The notes beneath the pieces are model-generated. The model ran no database searches and was not told the DNA's origin. It saw nothing but the letters and a program-made list of their open reading frames with translations. Below, one piece after another: positions 33,609 to 41,950 of a stretch of 51,220 bases of DNA (position 1 is the stretch's first letter; every line of letters begins with the position of its first letter). Source of the DNA: Hyphomicrobiales bacterium (lineage in GTDB: Bacteria; Pseudomonadota; Alphaproteobacteria; Rhizobiales; Xanthobacteraceae); contig JAFKKM010000041.1 of NCBI GenBank assembly GCA_017305555.1, positions 1 through 51,220 on the forward strand, given 5' to 3'. The translations under genes and the position numbers were made by a program.

Positions 33609-34529
33609 TCAATATTCGCCATCCGCCGCGGAACGTTGCGATTTGTTTGCGGGAGCTTTGGCGACCTGCGCCAGATAGGCGATGATGTCGCGGCGCGACG
33701 GGGCATCGAGCACGCGCACCGGCATCCGTACGCCAGGCACGAAATCCTTGGGGCTGGCCAGCCATCGATCCAGATTGCCCTCGGACCATTTGAGGTGAGC
33801 GTTCTGAAGCGCCGGCGAATAATGATATCCGGCGACTGAGCCCGCCTCGCGCCCGACCACACCGGACAGCTTCGGTCCGGTCCTGTTGCTGTCCATGGCG
33901 TGACAGGCGTTGCAGCGCTCGGCGAAAAGCTGTTTGCCATGGGCGGGATCGGGCGCCGCATCGTCGCGGAAGCGCGAAAGATTCTTGCTCTGCGACGGAT
34001 CGACCGAACGCAGCAACGTATAGCTGAGCGTGATCGTGTCGACGTGCTGGTTATCGGGGTCCTTCACGAACTCTGGATCGACGTAGAACACCACCGGCAT
34101 CTCGACCTTCTGATGCGGATCAAGCCGCTCCTCATTGAAGCAGAAGCACTGGATCTTATTGAAGTAGAGACCGCTCGTTGCCGGCGTGACGTTGAACGTC
34201 GCGTGCGCGACGATCGATTTGTTCGAAAGATTTTCCGCAGTGAAGTACACGAGCTTCTGTTCGCCGAGATGCACCGAGACGGAGCGCTGCTCCGGCTCGA
34301 ACCGCCACGGCAGATCCGGTGCCACATTAGTGTCGAACGCGACCGTCACCGTCTTGTCGGAGATCGTCGCGGAATCCGTCAGCACCCGCTGCGTCGTCCC
34401 GCCATAGCCGGTGGCGCCGCAGAAAATGCGGTAGAGTTGCGGCGCATAGGCAACCAGACCGAACATGAAGCCGATCACCGCGAAGATGGGCAACAGGACG
34501 TTGAGGTTTTTCCGGTGGCGTGGAGGCAT
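33609..34529 (-). CDS. fusion of Cox11/CtaG copper chaperone with a c-type cytochrome
   Basis: A 306-residue, two-domain membrane-anchored periplasmic protein. Residues 1-185: Cox11/CtaG, with one transmembrane helix (about 10-30), C37 in YRIFCGATGYGG and the copper motif CFCF (128-131). Cox11 delivers copper to the CuB site of cytochrome c oxidase. Residues 195-290: class I cytochrome c with heme motif CNACH (206-210), GPKLSGVVGREAG, and axial M269 in VPGVRMPV, much like mitochondrial cytochrome c. Plain Cox11 ends near residue 190, so the heme domain is an addition; both would be periplasmic, as heme attachment requires. The start at 34529 has GGGA suitably placed; 34535 is an alternative. 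No cox genes are adjacent. Confidence 0.9.
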   Translation of the reverse strand: MPPRHRKNLNVLLPIFAVIGFMFGLVAYAPQLYRIFCGATGYGGTTQRVLTDSATISDKTVTVAFDTNVAPDLPWRFEPEQRSVSVHLGEQKLVYFTAENLSNKSIVAHATFNVTPATSGLYFNKIQCFCFNEERLDPHQKVEMPVVFYVDPEFVKDPDNQHVDTITLSYTLLRSVDPSQSKNLSRFRDDAAPDPAHGKQLFAERCNACHAMDSNRTGPKLSGVVGREAGSVAGYHYSPALQNAHLKWSEGNLDRWLASPKDFVPGVRMPVRVLDAPSRRDIIAYLAQVAKAPANKSQRSAADGEY

Positions 34530-34683
34530 CGCCATTCCCTGCGCTGATTGCTCAGCAATTGCGCCGGGTCTAGATCGATTGAGCGCGGTCGTCCACCGGC
34601 AATGCCGGGCAAAATGCACCAGACGCGCGTTATTCGCCGGCATTCCACCGCGCTTGACGAAGTTGTGATCGTGTTTTCATCGG

Positions 34684-34716
34684 CGTTCCTTCCCCGCTTG
34701 CGGCGAGGACGGAACG
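34684..34716. other. imperfect inverted repeat downstream of the alcohol dehydrogenase gene
   Basis: Ends CGTTCC and GGAACG with a partly complementary CCCCGC/GGCGAGG interior. It lies just past the dehydrogenase stop and may end its transcript; no T-run. Confidence 0.35.
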
Positions 34717-34717
34717 G

Positions 34718-35806
34718 TCAGGCATCGAACATGATGACGCTGCGTACGGTCTTGCCGGCCTTCATGTTGGCAAAACCTTCGTTAATCTCCGACAGCTTCA
34801 GCTTGGCGGAAATCCAGTCGTCGAGATGCAGCTTGCCGCGCATGTAGAATTCGATGAGGCGCGGCATGTCGACGCGAAAATGGTTGGAGCCCATCGACGA
34901 ACCCTGAATCCGGCGCTCGCGCAGGAAGTCGAAACCGTGCAGTTCGATCTTCTGGCCGAACGGCACCATGCCGACGATGGTGGCGGTGCCGCCCTGCGCC
35001 AGCATGGCGAAGGCCTGCTCAGCGGTGTCCTTGCGGCCGAGCATCTCGAAGGCGTGATTGACGCCGCCGCCGGTCAATTCCTTGACCTGCTGCACCACGT
35101 CGCCGTTGCGCGGATCGACGATGTCGGTGGCGCCGAGCTTGGTCGCGAGTTGCAGCTTCGCCGGGTTGGTGTCGATGGCGATGATGCGGCCCGCGCCCGC
35201 AATGGCCGCGCCGTTGATGCCGGCCATGCCGACGCCGCCGCAGCCGATCACCGCGACGGTCTCGCCCGCCGTCACCTTCGCGGTATTCACCACCGCGCCA
35301 TAGCCGGTGATGACGCCGCAGCCGATCAGCGCCGCCAGTTCCAGCGGCATGTCCTTGCGGATTTTGACGATGGCGTTCTCATGCACGAGCATCTGCTCGG
35401 CGAACGACGACAGGTTGAGGAACTGATTCAGCTTCTCAGAGCGCGCCCACGACAGCCGGTTGGATTGCCCCGGCAACATTTTCACCGTGGTGTCGGTGCA
35501 CAACACCGGCCGCCCGGTCGAACAATAATCGCAGGTGCCGCAGAACACCGAGAGACAGGTGACAACGTGATCACCCGGCTTCACGTAAGTCACGTCGGAG
35601 CCGACCTGCTCGACGACGCCGGCGGATTCATGGCCCAGCACCACCGGCAACGGATGCGGATACAGCCCCTCCATGAAGTGCAGATCGGAATGGCAAAGCC
35701 CCGCGACCGTGGTGCGGATCAGCACCTCGCGCGGCCCCGGCTTCTGGATGCTGATCTCCTCGATCTGCAACGGCTTGTTCACTTCGTAGAGAACGGCGGC
35801 CTTCAT
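34718..35806 (-). CDS. zinc-dependent alcohol dehydrogenase (MDR family)
   Basis: A 362-residue medium-chain dehydrogenase oxidising an alcohol with NAD or a similar cofactor. Catalytic zinc ligands C38 (GLCHSD), H59 (GHES) and C163 (IGCGV); structural zinc cysteines C89, C92, C95 and C103 (CGTCDYCSTGRPVLC); nucleotide motif GCGGVGMAG. The FLRERRIQGSSMGSNHFRVD segment is shared with class III-like aryl/alkyl alcohol dehydrogenases. It lies 42 bp downstream of the AidB-like dehydrogenase on the same strand and may be co-transcribed with it. Confidence 0.92.
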   Translation of the reverse strand: MKAAVLYEVNKPLQIEEISIQKPGPREVLIRTTVAGLCHSDLHFMEGLYPHPLPVVLGHESAGVVEQVGSDVTYVKPGDHVVTCLSVFCGTCDYCSTGRPVLCTDTTVKMLPGQSNRLSWARSEKLNQFLNLSSFAEQMLVHENAIVKIRKDMPLELAALIGCGVITGYGAVVNTAKVTAGETVAVIGCGGVGMAGINGAAIAGAGRIIAIDTNPAKLQLATKLGATDIVDPRNGDVVQQVKELTGGGVNHAFEMLGRKDTAEQAFAMLAQGGTATIVGMVPFGQKIELHGFDFLRERRIQGSSMGSNHFRVDMPRLIEFYMRGKLHLDDWISAKLKLSEINEGFANMKAGKTVRSVIMFDA

Positions 35807-35848
35807 CGAGCACTCCCCGATTGTTGATTGTTGTATCGACGCGACGGC

Positions 35849-37621
35849 TCAGGCGGCGGTCAGCAATTCGCCAGCTTCCGCCATGCCGAGCGCATCATCG
35901 CCGAGCAGATGCTCGACAATCTTGCGTTCAGCACCTGTGGTCATCAGCTTGAACGGATCGTTCGGCGTCAACCGGTGGTCGATCACTGCGCGCGCCAGCA
36001 GCACGCGCCGCGCATCGCCGCGCGCGGCATGGATACGTGCGCCTTCCCATGTCATCGCCACCGCGCTCGCCACCTGATAGAGCGTCGAGGTGGCGCGGCG
36101 GGCGTCGGCTTCGTTCTCGGAATGCCGTGCCACTTCGCGGGCGAAAGCGATCGCTTTGTCGGTGAGGCCATGCAGCTTGTCGCGCCATGCCTGCGGCACC
36201 GAGGCCGAGTCGTCGAGCCGCGCGTGCAGGTCGGCGCCGAGTGCGGATTCCGCGCCGTGGCGGCCGACCGCGCGGGTCAGCGCGTCGAGCGCGACGATGT
36301 TGCCGGTGCCTTCCCAGATCGAGCCGAGATGGGCGTCGCGCAACAGCCGCGGCGTGACGAATTCCTCGATGTAGCCGACGCCGCCGCGCATCTCCATGGC
36401 GTCGCCGCACACCTTGCGCGCATCGCGGGTAGCGCGGAATTTCAACGTCGGCGTCAGGATGCGCAACAGCGCCGCCGCGTCCTGGCTGCCGCCCTCGGCG
36501 CGATCCAGCGCATCCGCCGTGATGAAGCTCATCGACAGCCCCTGCTCCACCGCGAGCATGATCTTCATCAATTGCCGCCGCGCCAGCGGCAGGTCGGAGA
36601 TCCGCTGCCCGAACACGATGCGGCCGCGCGCCACCGCCATCGCATCATGCCAGGCGCGGCGCATCAGCGCGGTGGACTTCACGCCGTTGGAGAGCCGCGA
36701 CGAGTTCACCATCTCGGCCATCTGCACGAAGCCGCGATCGAGCCGCCCGACCGAGTACGCAATGGCGCCTTCCAGCTTGATCTCGCCGGAGGCCATCGAG
36801 CGGGTGCCGAGTTTGTCCTTCAGCCGCACGATCCGGTAGTGATTCTGCGAACCGTCATCGAGGAAACGCGGCATCAAAAACAGGCCGACGCCGCGCGTGC
36901 CCGGCCCCGCGCCGTCCGGCCGCGCCAGCAGCATCACCACTTTGGCGTCGGCATTGGAGCAGAACCACTTGTCGCCGTAGAGCCGCCAGTGGTCGCCCTC
37001 CTGCACCGCGCGCGACGTGAGGCTGCCGACGTCGGAGCCGCCCTCCTTCTCGGTCATGAACTGGCCGCCTTGCGTCAGCTTGCTCATGTCGGTCTGGGTC
37101 AAGCCGTCGAGATACTTCGCCTTCAGCGCGTCGTCGCCGAAGCGCGACAACAGTTTCGCCGCGCCGTCGGTGACGTTGATCGGGCAACCCATGCCGAATT
37201 CGCACTTGTTGAAGAGAAACGTGAAGGCGTGCTTCGCGGTGACGGGATAGGTTTCGGACCAACCGAGAATGCCCTTGCGATGCGACATCGCGTGAATGCC
37301 GAACTCGCCGAACGCGGCGTTCTCCAACTCGCGATAGGCCGGATGATATTCGATCGACTGCACGTCGCGGCCGAACTTGTCGCGCGGATGCAGCACCGGG
37401 CCGTGACGGTCCGCAATCCGACCACATTCGTCGAGCCGGCCGCCGACCAGCCCGCCAAGCCGGTCGAGATGTGGCGCGATGTGCTTGAACAATTTCTCCG
37501 ACAGATGGATCTGCAACAGGTCCGCGAGCGAGGGATCGGTGCGATAGAAATTGGTGCCGGTGGTGTCGGGCGCGATCAGGTCGGATGCGATGGGCGTTTG
37601 AATATGGGGTTGAACATTCAT
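35849..37621 (-). CDS. AidB-like acyl-CoA dehydrogenase
   Basis: A 590-residue flavoprotein of the AidB/ACAD11-related branch, longer than ordinary acyl-CoA dehydrogenases because of its C-terminal extension. Visible: MTEKEGGSDVGSLTSRA (flavin region), LGTRSMASGEIKLEGA, and the catalytic glutamate in GSIWEGTGNIVALDALTR. AidB is linked to the alkylation response, but many members are catabolic; the neighbouring alcohol dehydrogenase and crotonase favour catabolism. The start at 37621 (MNVQPHIQ) is preceded by GGAGG with good spacing; an upstream in-frame start is 5 codons earlier. Confidence 0.92.
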   Translation of the reverse strand: MNVQPHIQTPIASDLIAPDTTGTNFYRTDPSLADLLQIHLSEKLFKHIAPHLDRLGGLVGGRLDECGRIADRHGPVLHPRDKFGRDVQSIEYHPAYRELENAAFGEFGIHAMSHRKGILGWSETYPVTAKHAFTFLFNKCEFGMGCPINVTDGAAKLLSRFGDDALKAKYLDGLTQTDMSKLTQGGQFMTEKEGGSDVGSLTSRAVQEGDHWRLYGDKWFCSNADAKVVMLLARPDGAGPGTRGVGLFLMPRFLDDGSQNHYRIVRLKDKLGTRSMASGEIKLEGAIAYSVGRLDRGFVQMAEMVNSSRLSNGVKSTALMRRAWHDAMAVARGRIVFGQRISDLPLARRQLMKIMLAVEQGLSMSFITADALDRAEGGSQDAAALLRILTPTLKFRATRDARKVCGDAMEMRGGVGYIEEFVTPRLLRDAHLGSIWEGTGNIVALDALTRAVGRHGAESALGADLHARLDDSASVPQAWRDKLHGLTDKAIAFAREVARHSENEADARRATSTLYQVASAVAMTWEGARIHAARGDARRVLLARAVIDHRLTPNDPFKLMTTGAERKIVEHLLGDDALGMAEAGELLTAA

Positions 37622-37777
37622 GGCAGCCTCCGGCAATGAGCACTTTTGCCAGCGATCATGCGCCTGTTAGACTGGCGAATAAAGCCCCGCCGATGCAGGC
37701 GGCCATGCACGCGCCAAACGAAAGCCCGCATGATTTTCCGCATCGCGAAACATCATTCGCAACCAGAACGGTAAGCC

Positions 37778-38611
37778 ATGACAACGACCACGCGATCCAT
37801 CGACACCGGCACCAACGAACTGCTCTGCGAGGTACGTGACCGTGTTGCGATCATCACGCTGAACCGGCCCGAGGCGCGCAACGCGCTGTCCGATCACCTC
37901 ACGCCCGCGCTGCGGACCATGATCCGCGTCTGCGGCGAGGATTCATCCATCGGCGCGCTGCTGATCACCGGTGCGGGCACCGCGTTCTGCTCCGGCGGCG
38001 ACGTCAAGGGCATGGGCGCCAACACCAACCCGGCGAAAGCGGCGATGTCGCCCGACGAACGGATCGCTGATTTGCAGGAACGGCAACGGCTGCTCACCGG
38101 TGCGCTGGTCGCAGTGCGTAAGCCGACCATCGCGGCGCTGCCGGGCGCGGCCGCCGGCGCGGGCCTCGCCATCGCGATGGCCTGCGATATCCGCATCGCT
38201 GCCGAATCCGCGTTTCTCACCACCGGTTACATTCGCGTCGCGTTGAGCGGCGACTACGGCATCGCCTGGCTGCTGACGCGGCTGGTGGGCACGTCACGCG
38301 CGCGCGAACTGATGTTCACGGGCGAGAAGGTCGACGCGAAGCGCGCCGAAGCGATCGGCCTCGTCAACCGCGTGGTGCCGGATGCGCGTTTGCACGACGA
38401 AGCCTTTGCGCTGGCGACATCGGTAGCGGAAGGTCCGGCCGTCGCGCTGCGCTACATGAAAGACAATCTCGACGAGGCGCTGGCGTTCGACTTCGCCACC
38501 GCGCGCGATCATGAAGCGGTGCGACTGGTCAAGGCGGCAGGGACGGTCGATCACCGCGAGGCCGTCGCGGCCTTCATCGAAAAGCGCAAACCGGTGTTCG
38601 GGAAGGGCTGA
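37778..38611 (+). CDS. enoyl-CoA hydratase/isomerase (crotonase)
   Basis: A 277-residue crotonase with ALLITGAGTAFCSGGDVKGM and GAAAGAGLAIAMACDIRIAA. The acidic residue of the second catalytic position lies in VALSGDYGIAWLLTRLVG, a subfamily variant with aspartate. It diverges from the AidB-like gene, so both may answer the same signal. Start at 37778 (MTTTTRS). Substrate unknown. Confidence 0.9.
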   Translation: MTTTTRSIDTGTNELLCEVRDRVAIITLNRPEARNALSDHLTPALRTMIRVCGEDSSIGALLITGAGTAFCSGGDVKGMGANTNPAKAAMSPDERIADLQERQRLLTGALVAVRKPTIAALPGAAAGAGLAIAMACDIRIAAESAFLTTGYIRVALSGDYGIAWLLTRLVGTSRARELMFTGEKVDAKRAEAIGLVNRVVPDARLHDEAFALATSVAEGPAVALRYMKDNLDEALAFDFATARDHEAVRLVKAAGTVDHREAVAAFIEKRKPVFGKG

Positions 38612-38640
38612 AGCTGGAGGACACCCGCAGCGATGCCACC

Positions 38641-38721
38641 GTCATTGCGAGCGAAGCGAAGCAATCCAGAGGCCACAAGCAAGGACTGGATTGCTTCGTC
38701 GCTGCGCTCCTCGCAATGACG
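38641..38721. repeat. family D palindromic repeat
   Basis: GTCATTGCGAGCGAAGCGAA then GCAATCCAGA at one end, GGATTGCTTCGTCGCTGCGC then TCCTCGCAATGACGG at the other. Lies between convergent genes. Confidence 0.9.
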
Positions 38722-38744
38722 GCGATAACTTCAAGCGGCGCTAT

Positions 38745-39386
38745 TCAATTCAACGCGACCGCTATCTCACGCCTAAGCGCGCGCCCGTCGGCGCACGGCA
38801 TTTCCAATGCGGGATCGAGTGCTTTCTCAAACCGCACCAGCCGCCAGTCGCTCGGCAGCGTCGCGAAGGTGAAGCCGGCCTTGCGGGCCAGCGCCTGCAT
38901 CGCATCGTTGGAGCGCAGCGTATCGCCGAAAATCGTCGTCGCGCCGAGCGTCATCGCGCGGCATTGCAGGTTCGACAGCAACACCGTGCCGACGCCCTGC
39001 CCCTGCAAGCGGTCATCGATCGACAGGCCGAACTCGACACGCGCAGCCGCGACGTCGAGCGCGTAGCGCGCTTCGCCGACGATGGTCTCGACACCGCCGG
39101 TTTTCAGCGTCGCCAGGATCGCAAAGGCATTGCCGCCGCTATGCAGCGTCTTTTCCAGTTCGCTCGGCGGCAATTCGCCCACCGCCGCGAGGAAGCGGTT
39201 GTAGCGCGAGGTCACCGACAGTCCGTGGAAATAGTCCTGCAAGGCCGTTGCGTCCTCCGGCTCGACGAACCGCAACGTCATCGTCCGGCCGTCGCGCAGC
39301 CGCACGATGTCGGGCTGTTGCGAAAGATCGCCGGGTCCAAGCAGGGCGCCAACGCGATGCAAGGTTCGACGCAAAGTGTTCACCAT
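38745..39386 (-). CDS. GNAT-family N-acetyltransferase
   Basis: A 213-residue acetyltransferase. The acetyl-CoA loop is visible in VEFGLSIDDRLQGQGVGTVL followed by LSNLQCRAMTLGATTIFGDT and NDAMQALARKAGF. The N-terminal 30 residues precede the fold (RLRDGRTMTLRFVEPEDATA). GGGAGGG lies before the 39386 start. The frame stays open far upstream through a repeat, which is not coding. Substrate unknown; related to the acyltransferase domain of Pat-type lysine acetyltransferases. Confidence 0.85.
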   Translation of the reverse strand: MVNTLRRTLHRVGALLGPGDLSQQPDIVRLRDGRTMTLRFVEPEDATALQDYFHGLSVTSRYNRFLAAVGELPPSELEKTLHSGGNAFAILATLKTGGVETIVGEARYALDVAAARVEFGLSIDDRLQGQGVGTVLLSNLQCRAMTLGATTIFGDTLRSNDAMQALARKAGFTFATLPSDWRLVRFEKALDPALEMPCADGRALRREIAVALN

Positions 39387-39475
39387 GACGCCCTCCCGGA
39401 CATCGGCCAAAACAATCGGAGGCCGGCGCCCCGAAACTGGCAGCGCCGGCGCGTTCTCGCTGCTTATCCTTGATG

Positions 39476-39545
39476 GAGCATGATCCGATCCGACCCGAAG
39501 GGCCGCGAAGCGCAAACCGGCACCCACTTTTCGGGATCGTGCTCT
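39476..39545. repeat. family E palindromic repeat (GAGCATGATC element)
   Basis: Begins GAGCATGATCCGATCC and ends CCACTTTTCGGGATCGTGCTC, with AAACCGGCA inside. A diverged relative is at 49433-49506. Confidence 0.65.
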
Positions 39546-39747
39546 AAGCCCGCCAGAACGGCTTTTCGGCCTCCGCCAGCATCTCGCTCCACGAGATTCC
39601 GACATCGTGGAGATCGCGCTCGGTCCAGTGCGACAGTTCGCGCCGCTGGATCTGCCGGGTCCGCCAGGTGTGAATCGTCTCGTTGAGGTGAGCGAGGAAG
39701 CCTTCCTCATGATGATTTGTCATTGCTTCGCGATGATGAGTGGACAT
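39544..39747 (-). CDS. DUF1127 small protein
   Basis: A 67-residue protein whose C-terminal half (WRTRQIQRRELSHWTERDLH, then DVGISWSEM) is the DUF1127/YjiS domain, an Arg-rich module. Some alphaproteobacterial DUF1127 proteins affect RNA turnover and phosphate or stress responses. The N-terminal 20 residues are His-rich. It diverges from a LysR gene with a 96-bp gap. Confidence 0.87.
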   Translation of the reverse strand: MSTHHREAMTNHHEEGFLAHLNETIHTWRTRQIQRRELSHWTERDLHDVGISWSEMLAEAEKPFWRA

Positions 39748-39810
39748 TTTCCATCTCCAAATCTAGCTTCTTGTCGGAAAATATCTGCCTGAACCGGTGT
39801 CCTGACAAAC

Positions 39811-39821
39811 GACATGTTGTC
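39811..39821. promoter_or_regulatory. short dyad in the DUF1127-LysR intergenic region
   Basis: GACA-TGT-TGTC 23 bp before the LysR start, in an AT-richer stretch. Possible LysR autoregulatory half-site; weak evidence. Confidence 0.3.
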
Positions 39822-39843
39822 CCGATATACATGACATAAATTC

Positions 39844-40776
39844 ATGAATAAGAGCCCCGCGACACTCCCCCGGCTACCGTCCCTGAACGGCTTGCGGGCC
39901 TTTGAGGCCGCCGCGCGTCATCTCAGCTTCACCTTGGCCGCAACCGAGCTGAACGTGACCCAGACCGCCGTGAGCCATCAGATCCGGCGGCTGGAGCAGG
40001 AACTGGGCATCAAGCTGTTCGTCCGGCGCAATCGCACCATCGCGCTAACCACCGAGGCGCAGGAATACCTTCCGCGCATCCGCGCCGCCTTCAACGACCT
40101 GCGGCTGGCCACCGCGCGGCTGCGGCAGAAGGATAACGACCGGGTGCTGACGGTGAGCACGCTGGCCTCGCTCGCCGCCAAATGGCTGCTGCCGCGCCTC
40201 GTTGCGTTTCAAGAGACCCACCCCGCCATCGAGGTGCGCATCACGACCTCCGTCGATCTGGTGGATTTCACCAGCGGCGACGTCGATGCCGCGATCCGTT
40301 ACGGCCGGGGCAACTGGCCGGGCCTGCGCGCCGACTGGCTGATGGCGGACCGGATGTTCCCGGTATGCAGCCCGGCGCTGCTGCGCGGCGAGCGGCCGCT
40401 GCGGCGGCCCGAAGACCTGCGCGATCACGTCTTGCTGCACACCAGCGGCGCCTCGCGCGACGACTGGCGGCTGTGGCTCACCGCCGCCGGGTTGCCCACC
40501 GACCTGTCCAGCCACGGCGGGCTGACCTTCGACCTGAATTTCGTCACGGTGCAGGCCGCGATCGACGGTCACGGCGTCGCCATCGGCCGCACCGCTTACG
40601 TGCGCGACGATATCGCCAAGGGCCGCCTCGTGGTGCCGTTCGACATTACGCTGCCGGTCGATGCCGGATTCTATCTGGTGTCGCCGGAAGATCGCGCCGA
40701 CACGCCGAAACTCGCGACGTTCCGGCAATGGCTGCTGGACGCGATCCGCACCGCCGATCAGCCGCTCCATCTCTGA
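39844..40776 (+). CDS. LysR-family regulator, GcvA-like
   Basis: A 310-residue LysR regulator of the GcvA/AmpR branch: LPSLNGLRAFEAAARHLSFT, then AATELNVTQTAVSHQIRRLE (helix-turn-helix) and a substrate domain with PVCSPALLRGERPLRRPEDL. The ATG at 39844 has no clear ribosome site, so the transcript may be nearly leaderless. It diverges from DUF1127 and is followed 70 bp later by a CinA-like gene. Target genes unknown. Confidence 0.9.
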   Translation: MNKSPATLPRLPSLNGLRAFEAAARHLSFTLAATELNVTQTAVSHQIRRLEQELGIKLFVRRNRTIALTTEAQEYLPRIRAAFNDLRLATARLRQKDNDRVLTVSTLASLAAKWLLPRLVAFQETHPAIEVRITTSVDLVDFTSGDVDAAIRYGRGNWPGLRADWLMADRMFPVCSPALLRGERPLRRPEDLRDHVLLHTSGASRDDWRLWLTAAGLPTDLSSHGGLTFDLNFVTVQAAIDGHGVAIGRTAYVRDDIAKGRLVVPFDITLPVDAGFYLVSPEDRADTPKLATFRQWLLDAIRTADQPLHL

Positions 40777-40846
40777 GTCCGCGCTATCGCGGGATGCCAA
40801 GCGTGCCTATCATCCCGCTCTGTCGCACATCATGGAGAGTCCCCCG

Positions 40847-41329
40847 ATGCAGGACCTGTTGCCCATCGCCACGCAAATCGCCAGCCAGCTCACCGCGCGC
40901 CGGCAAACCATCGCTGTGGCGGAATCCTCCACCGGCGGGTTGATTTCGGCGGCGCTACTGGCGGTGCCGGGCGCATCGGCTTATTTCCTCGGCTCGGCGG
41001 TGGTCTACACCCGCGAGGCGCGGCGCATCCTGATGGACATTCCGGACGCCGACATGAAAGGCATCCGCTCGGCGTCGGAGACCTACGCGAAACTGCTGGC
41101 CGCGCAGATCCGCCAGCGCTTCAATTCGGATTGGGGGCTGTCGGAAACCGGCGCGAGCGGCCCGACCGGCAACCGCTACGGCGACGCCGCAGGCCATAGC
41201 TGCATCGGCATCGCCGGCGCCGACGCACGCGCGATCACACTGGAAACCGGCAATGCCGATCGCATCGACAACATGCGCGCCTTCGCCAGGGCGGCATTGG
41301 GCGAATTGCTCGCGACTCTTTCGGGCTAA
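40847..41329 (+). CDS. divergent CinA C-terminal/PncC-like amidohydrolase
   Basis: A 160-residue protein with the CinA C-terminal fold (nicotinamide-nucleotide amidohydrolase, NMN recycling). The N-terminal AVAESSTGGLISAALLAVPG matches AESCTGG of the family with Ser for Cys. The later motif, usually GIAGPGG...PVGTV, is here GASGPTGNRYGDAAGHSCIG, and the usual YSN-lysine segment is YTREARR, so it is a distant branch and may have changed activity. GGAGAG precedes the 40847 start. Its end overlaps the convergent VanZ-like gene by 4 bp. Confidence 0.8.
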   Translation: MQDLLPIATQIASQLTARRQTIAVAESSTGGLISAALLAVPGASAYFLGSAVVYTREARRILMDIPDADMKGIRSASETYAKLLAAQIRQRFNSDWGLSETGASGPTGNRYGDAAGHSCIGIAGADARAITLETGNADRIDNMRAFARAALGELLATLSG

Positions 41330-41688
41330 GTTGAGCGCCGCGTCAGCCGCGCGAAAACCCATCCGGTCCCGAGACCGATGAGGCCGCCGACAATCTTGAC
41401 GCTGGCGTCGAACAGCCGTCCGTGGCGTGACGCTTCCAGCAACTGAAACGCTTCGAGCAGGATCGCCGCGCCGATCACCACTATCCCCGCCAGCACGATG
41501 TGGCGCGGATAAGCGGCGGCGAACAGCGTGCCCACCACAGCGAATGCCACCAGCCGTTCGAGTTGTGGCGAAGCGCCGGTCTCCGGTCTCACCCAGATCG
41601 GCCCCACGGTGACGAACGCGATATAGCCAAGGCACGTCCACGCCATGATGCGCGTGAGGCGGCGAACGGCGCGGCTTTGCAAATCCAT
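41326..41688 (-). CDS. VanZ-like small membrane protein
   Basis: A 120-residue protein with four hydrophobic segments (around 15-32, 45-60, 63-82, 95-113) and the VanZ-like pattern LLEAFQLLEASRHGRLFDAS followed by VKIVGGLIGLGTGW. Its stop overlaps the convergent CinA-like stop. VanZ was named for glycopeptide resistance, but such proteins are mostly uncharacterised. Role unknown. Confidence 0.75.
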   Translation of the reverse strand: MDLQSRAVRRLTRIMAWTCLGYIAFVTVGPIWVRPETGASPQLERLVAFAVVGTLFAAAYPRHIVLAGIVVIGAAILLEAFQLLEASRHGRLFDASVKIVGGLIGLGTGWVFARLTRRST

Positions 41689-41815
41689 GACCTGATCAAT
41701 CCGGGAGACAAACGACGTGGAGGCAACAATGCCTCGCTTGTTATGACCGCGCTCGCCGGCTTTGCAACCGCACGCCCCTCACTTCCACGTCATCCGCGCC
41801 ATGCGCCGTCGTGCC

Positions 41816-41840
41816 GTTAACCATGGTGAGCGTGGTTAAC
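41816..41840. promoter_or_regulatory. inverted repeat upstream of the M20 peptidase gene
   Basis: GTTAACCA-N9-TGGTTAAC: perfect 8-bp arms, 110 bp before the M20 start, in a 262-bp divergent intergenic region otherwise lacking signals. Candidate operator; the regulator is unknown. Confidence 0.45.
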
Positions 41841-41950
41841 GACACGGCGATACGAACCGCAATCGCATTGCGTCGAATTTCGGTCGCACATCACCCGCAA
41901 CGGCGTTACGATCAATGTAATCCCATACCTTCGGAGCCAGTTGTCCGCCC

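Noticed and set aside
35828-37639. A 603-codon plus-strand open frame opposite the AidB-like gene
   Set aside because: Mirrors the whole antisense gene and has no recognisable motif.
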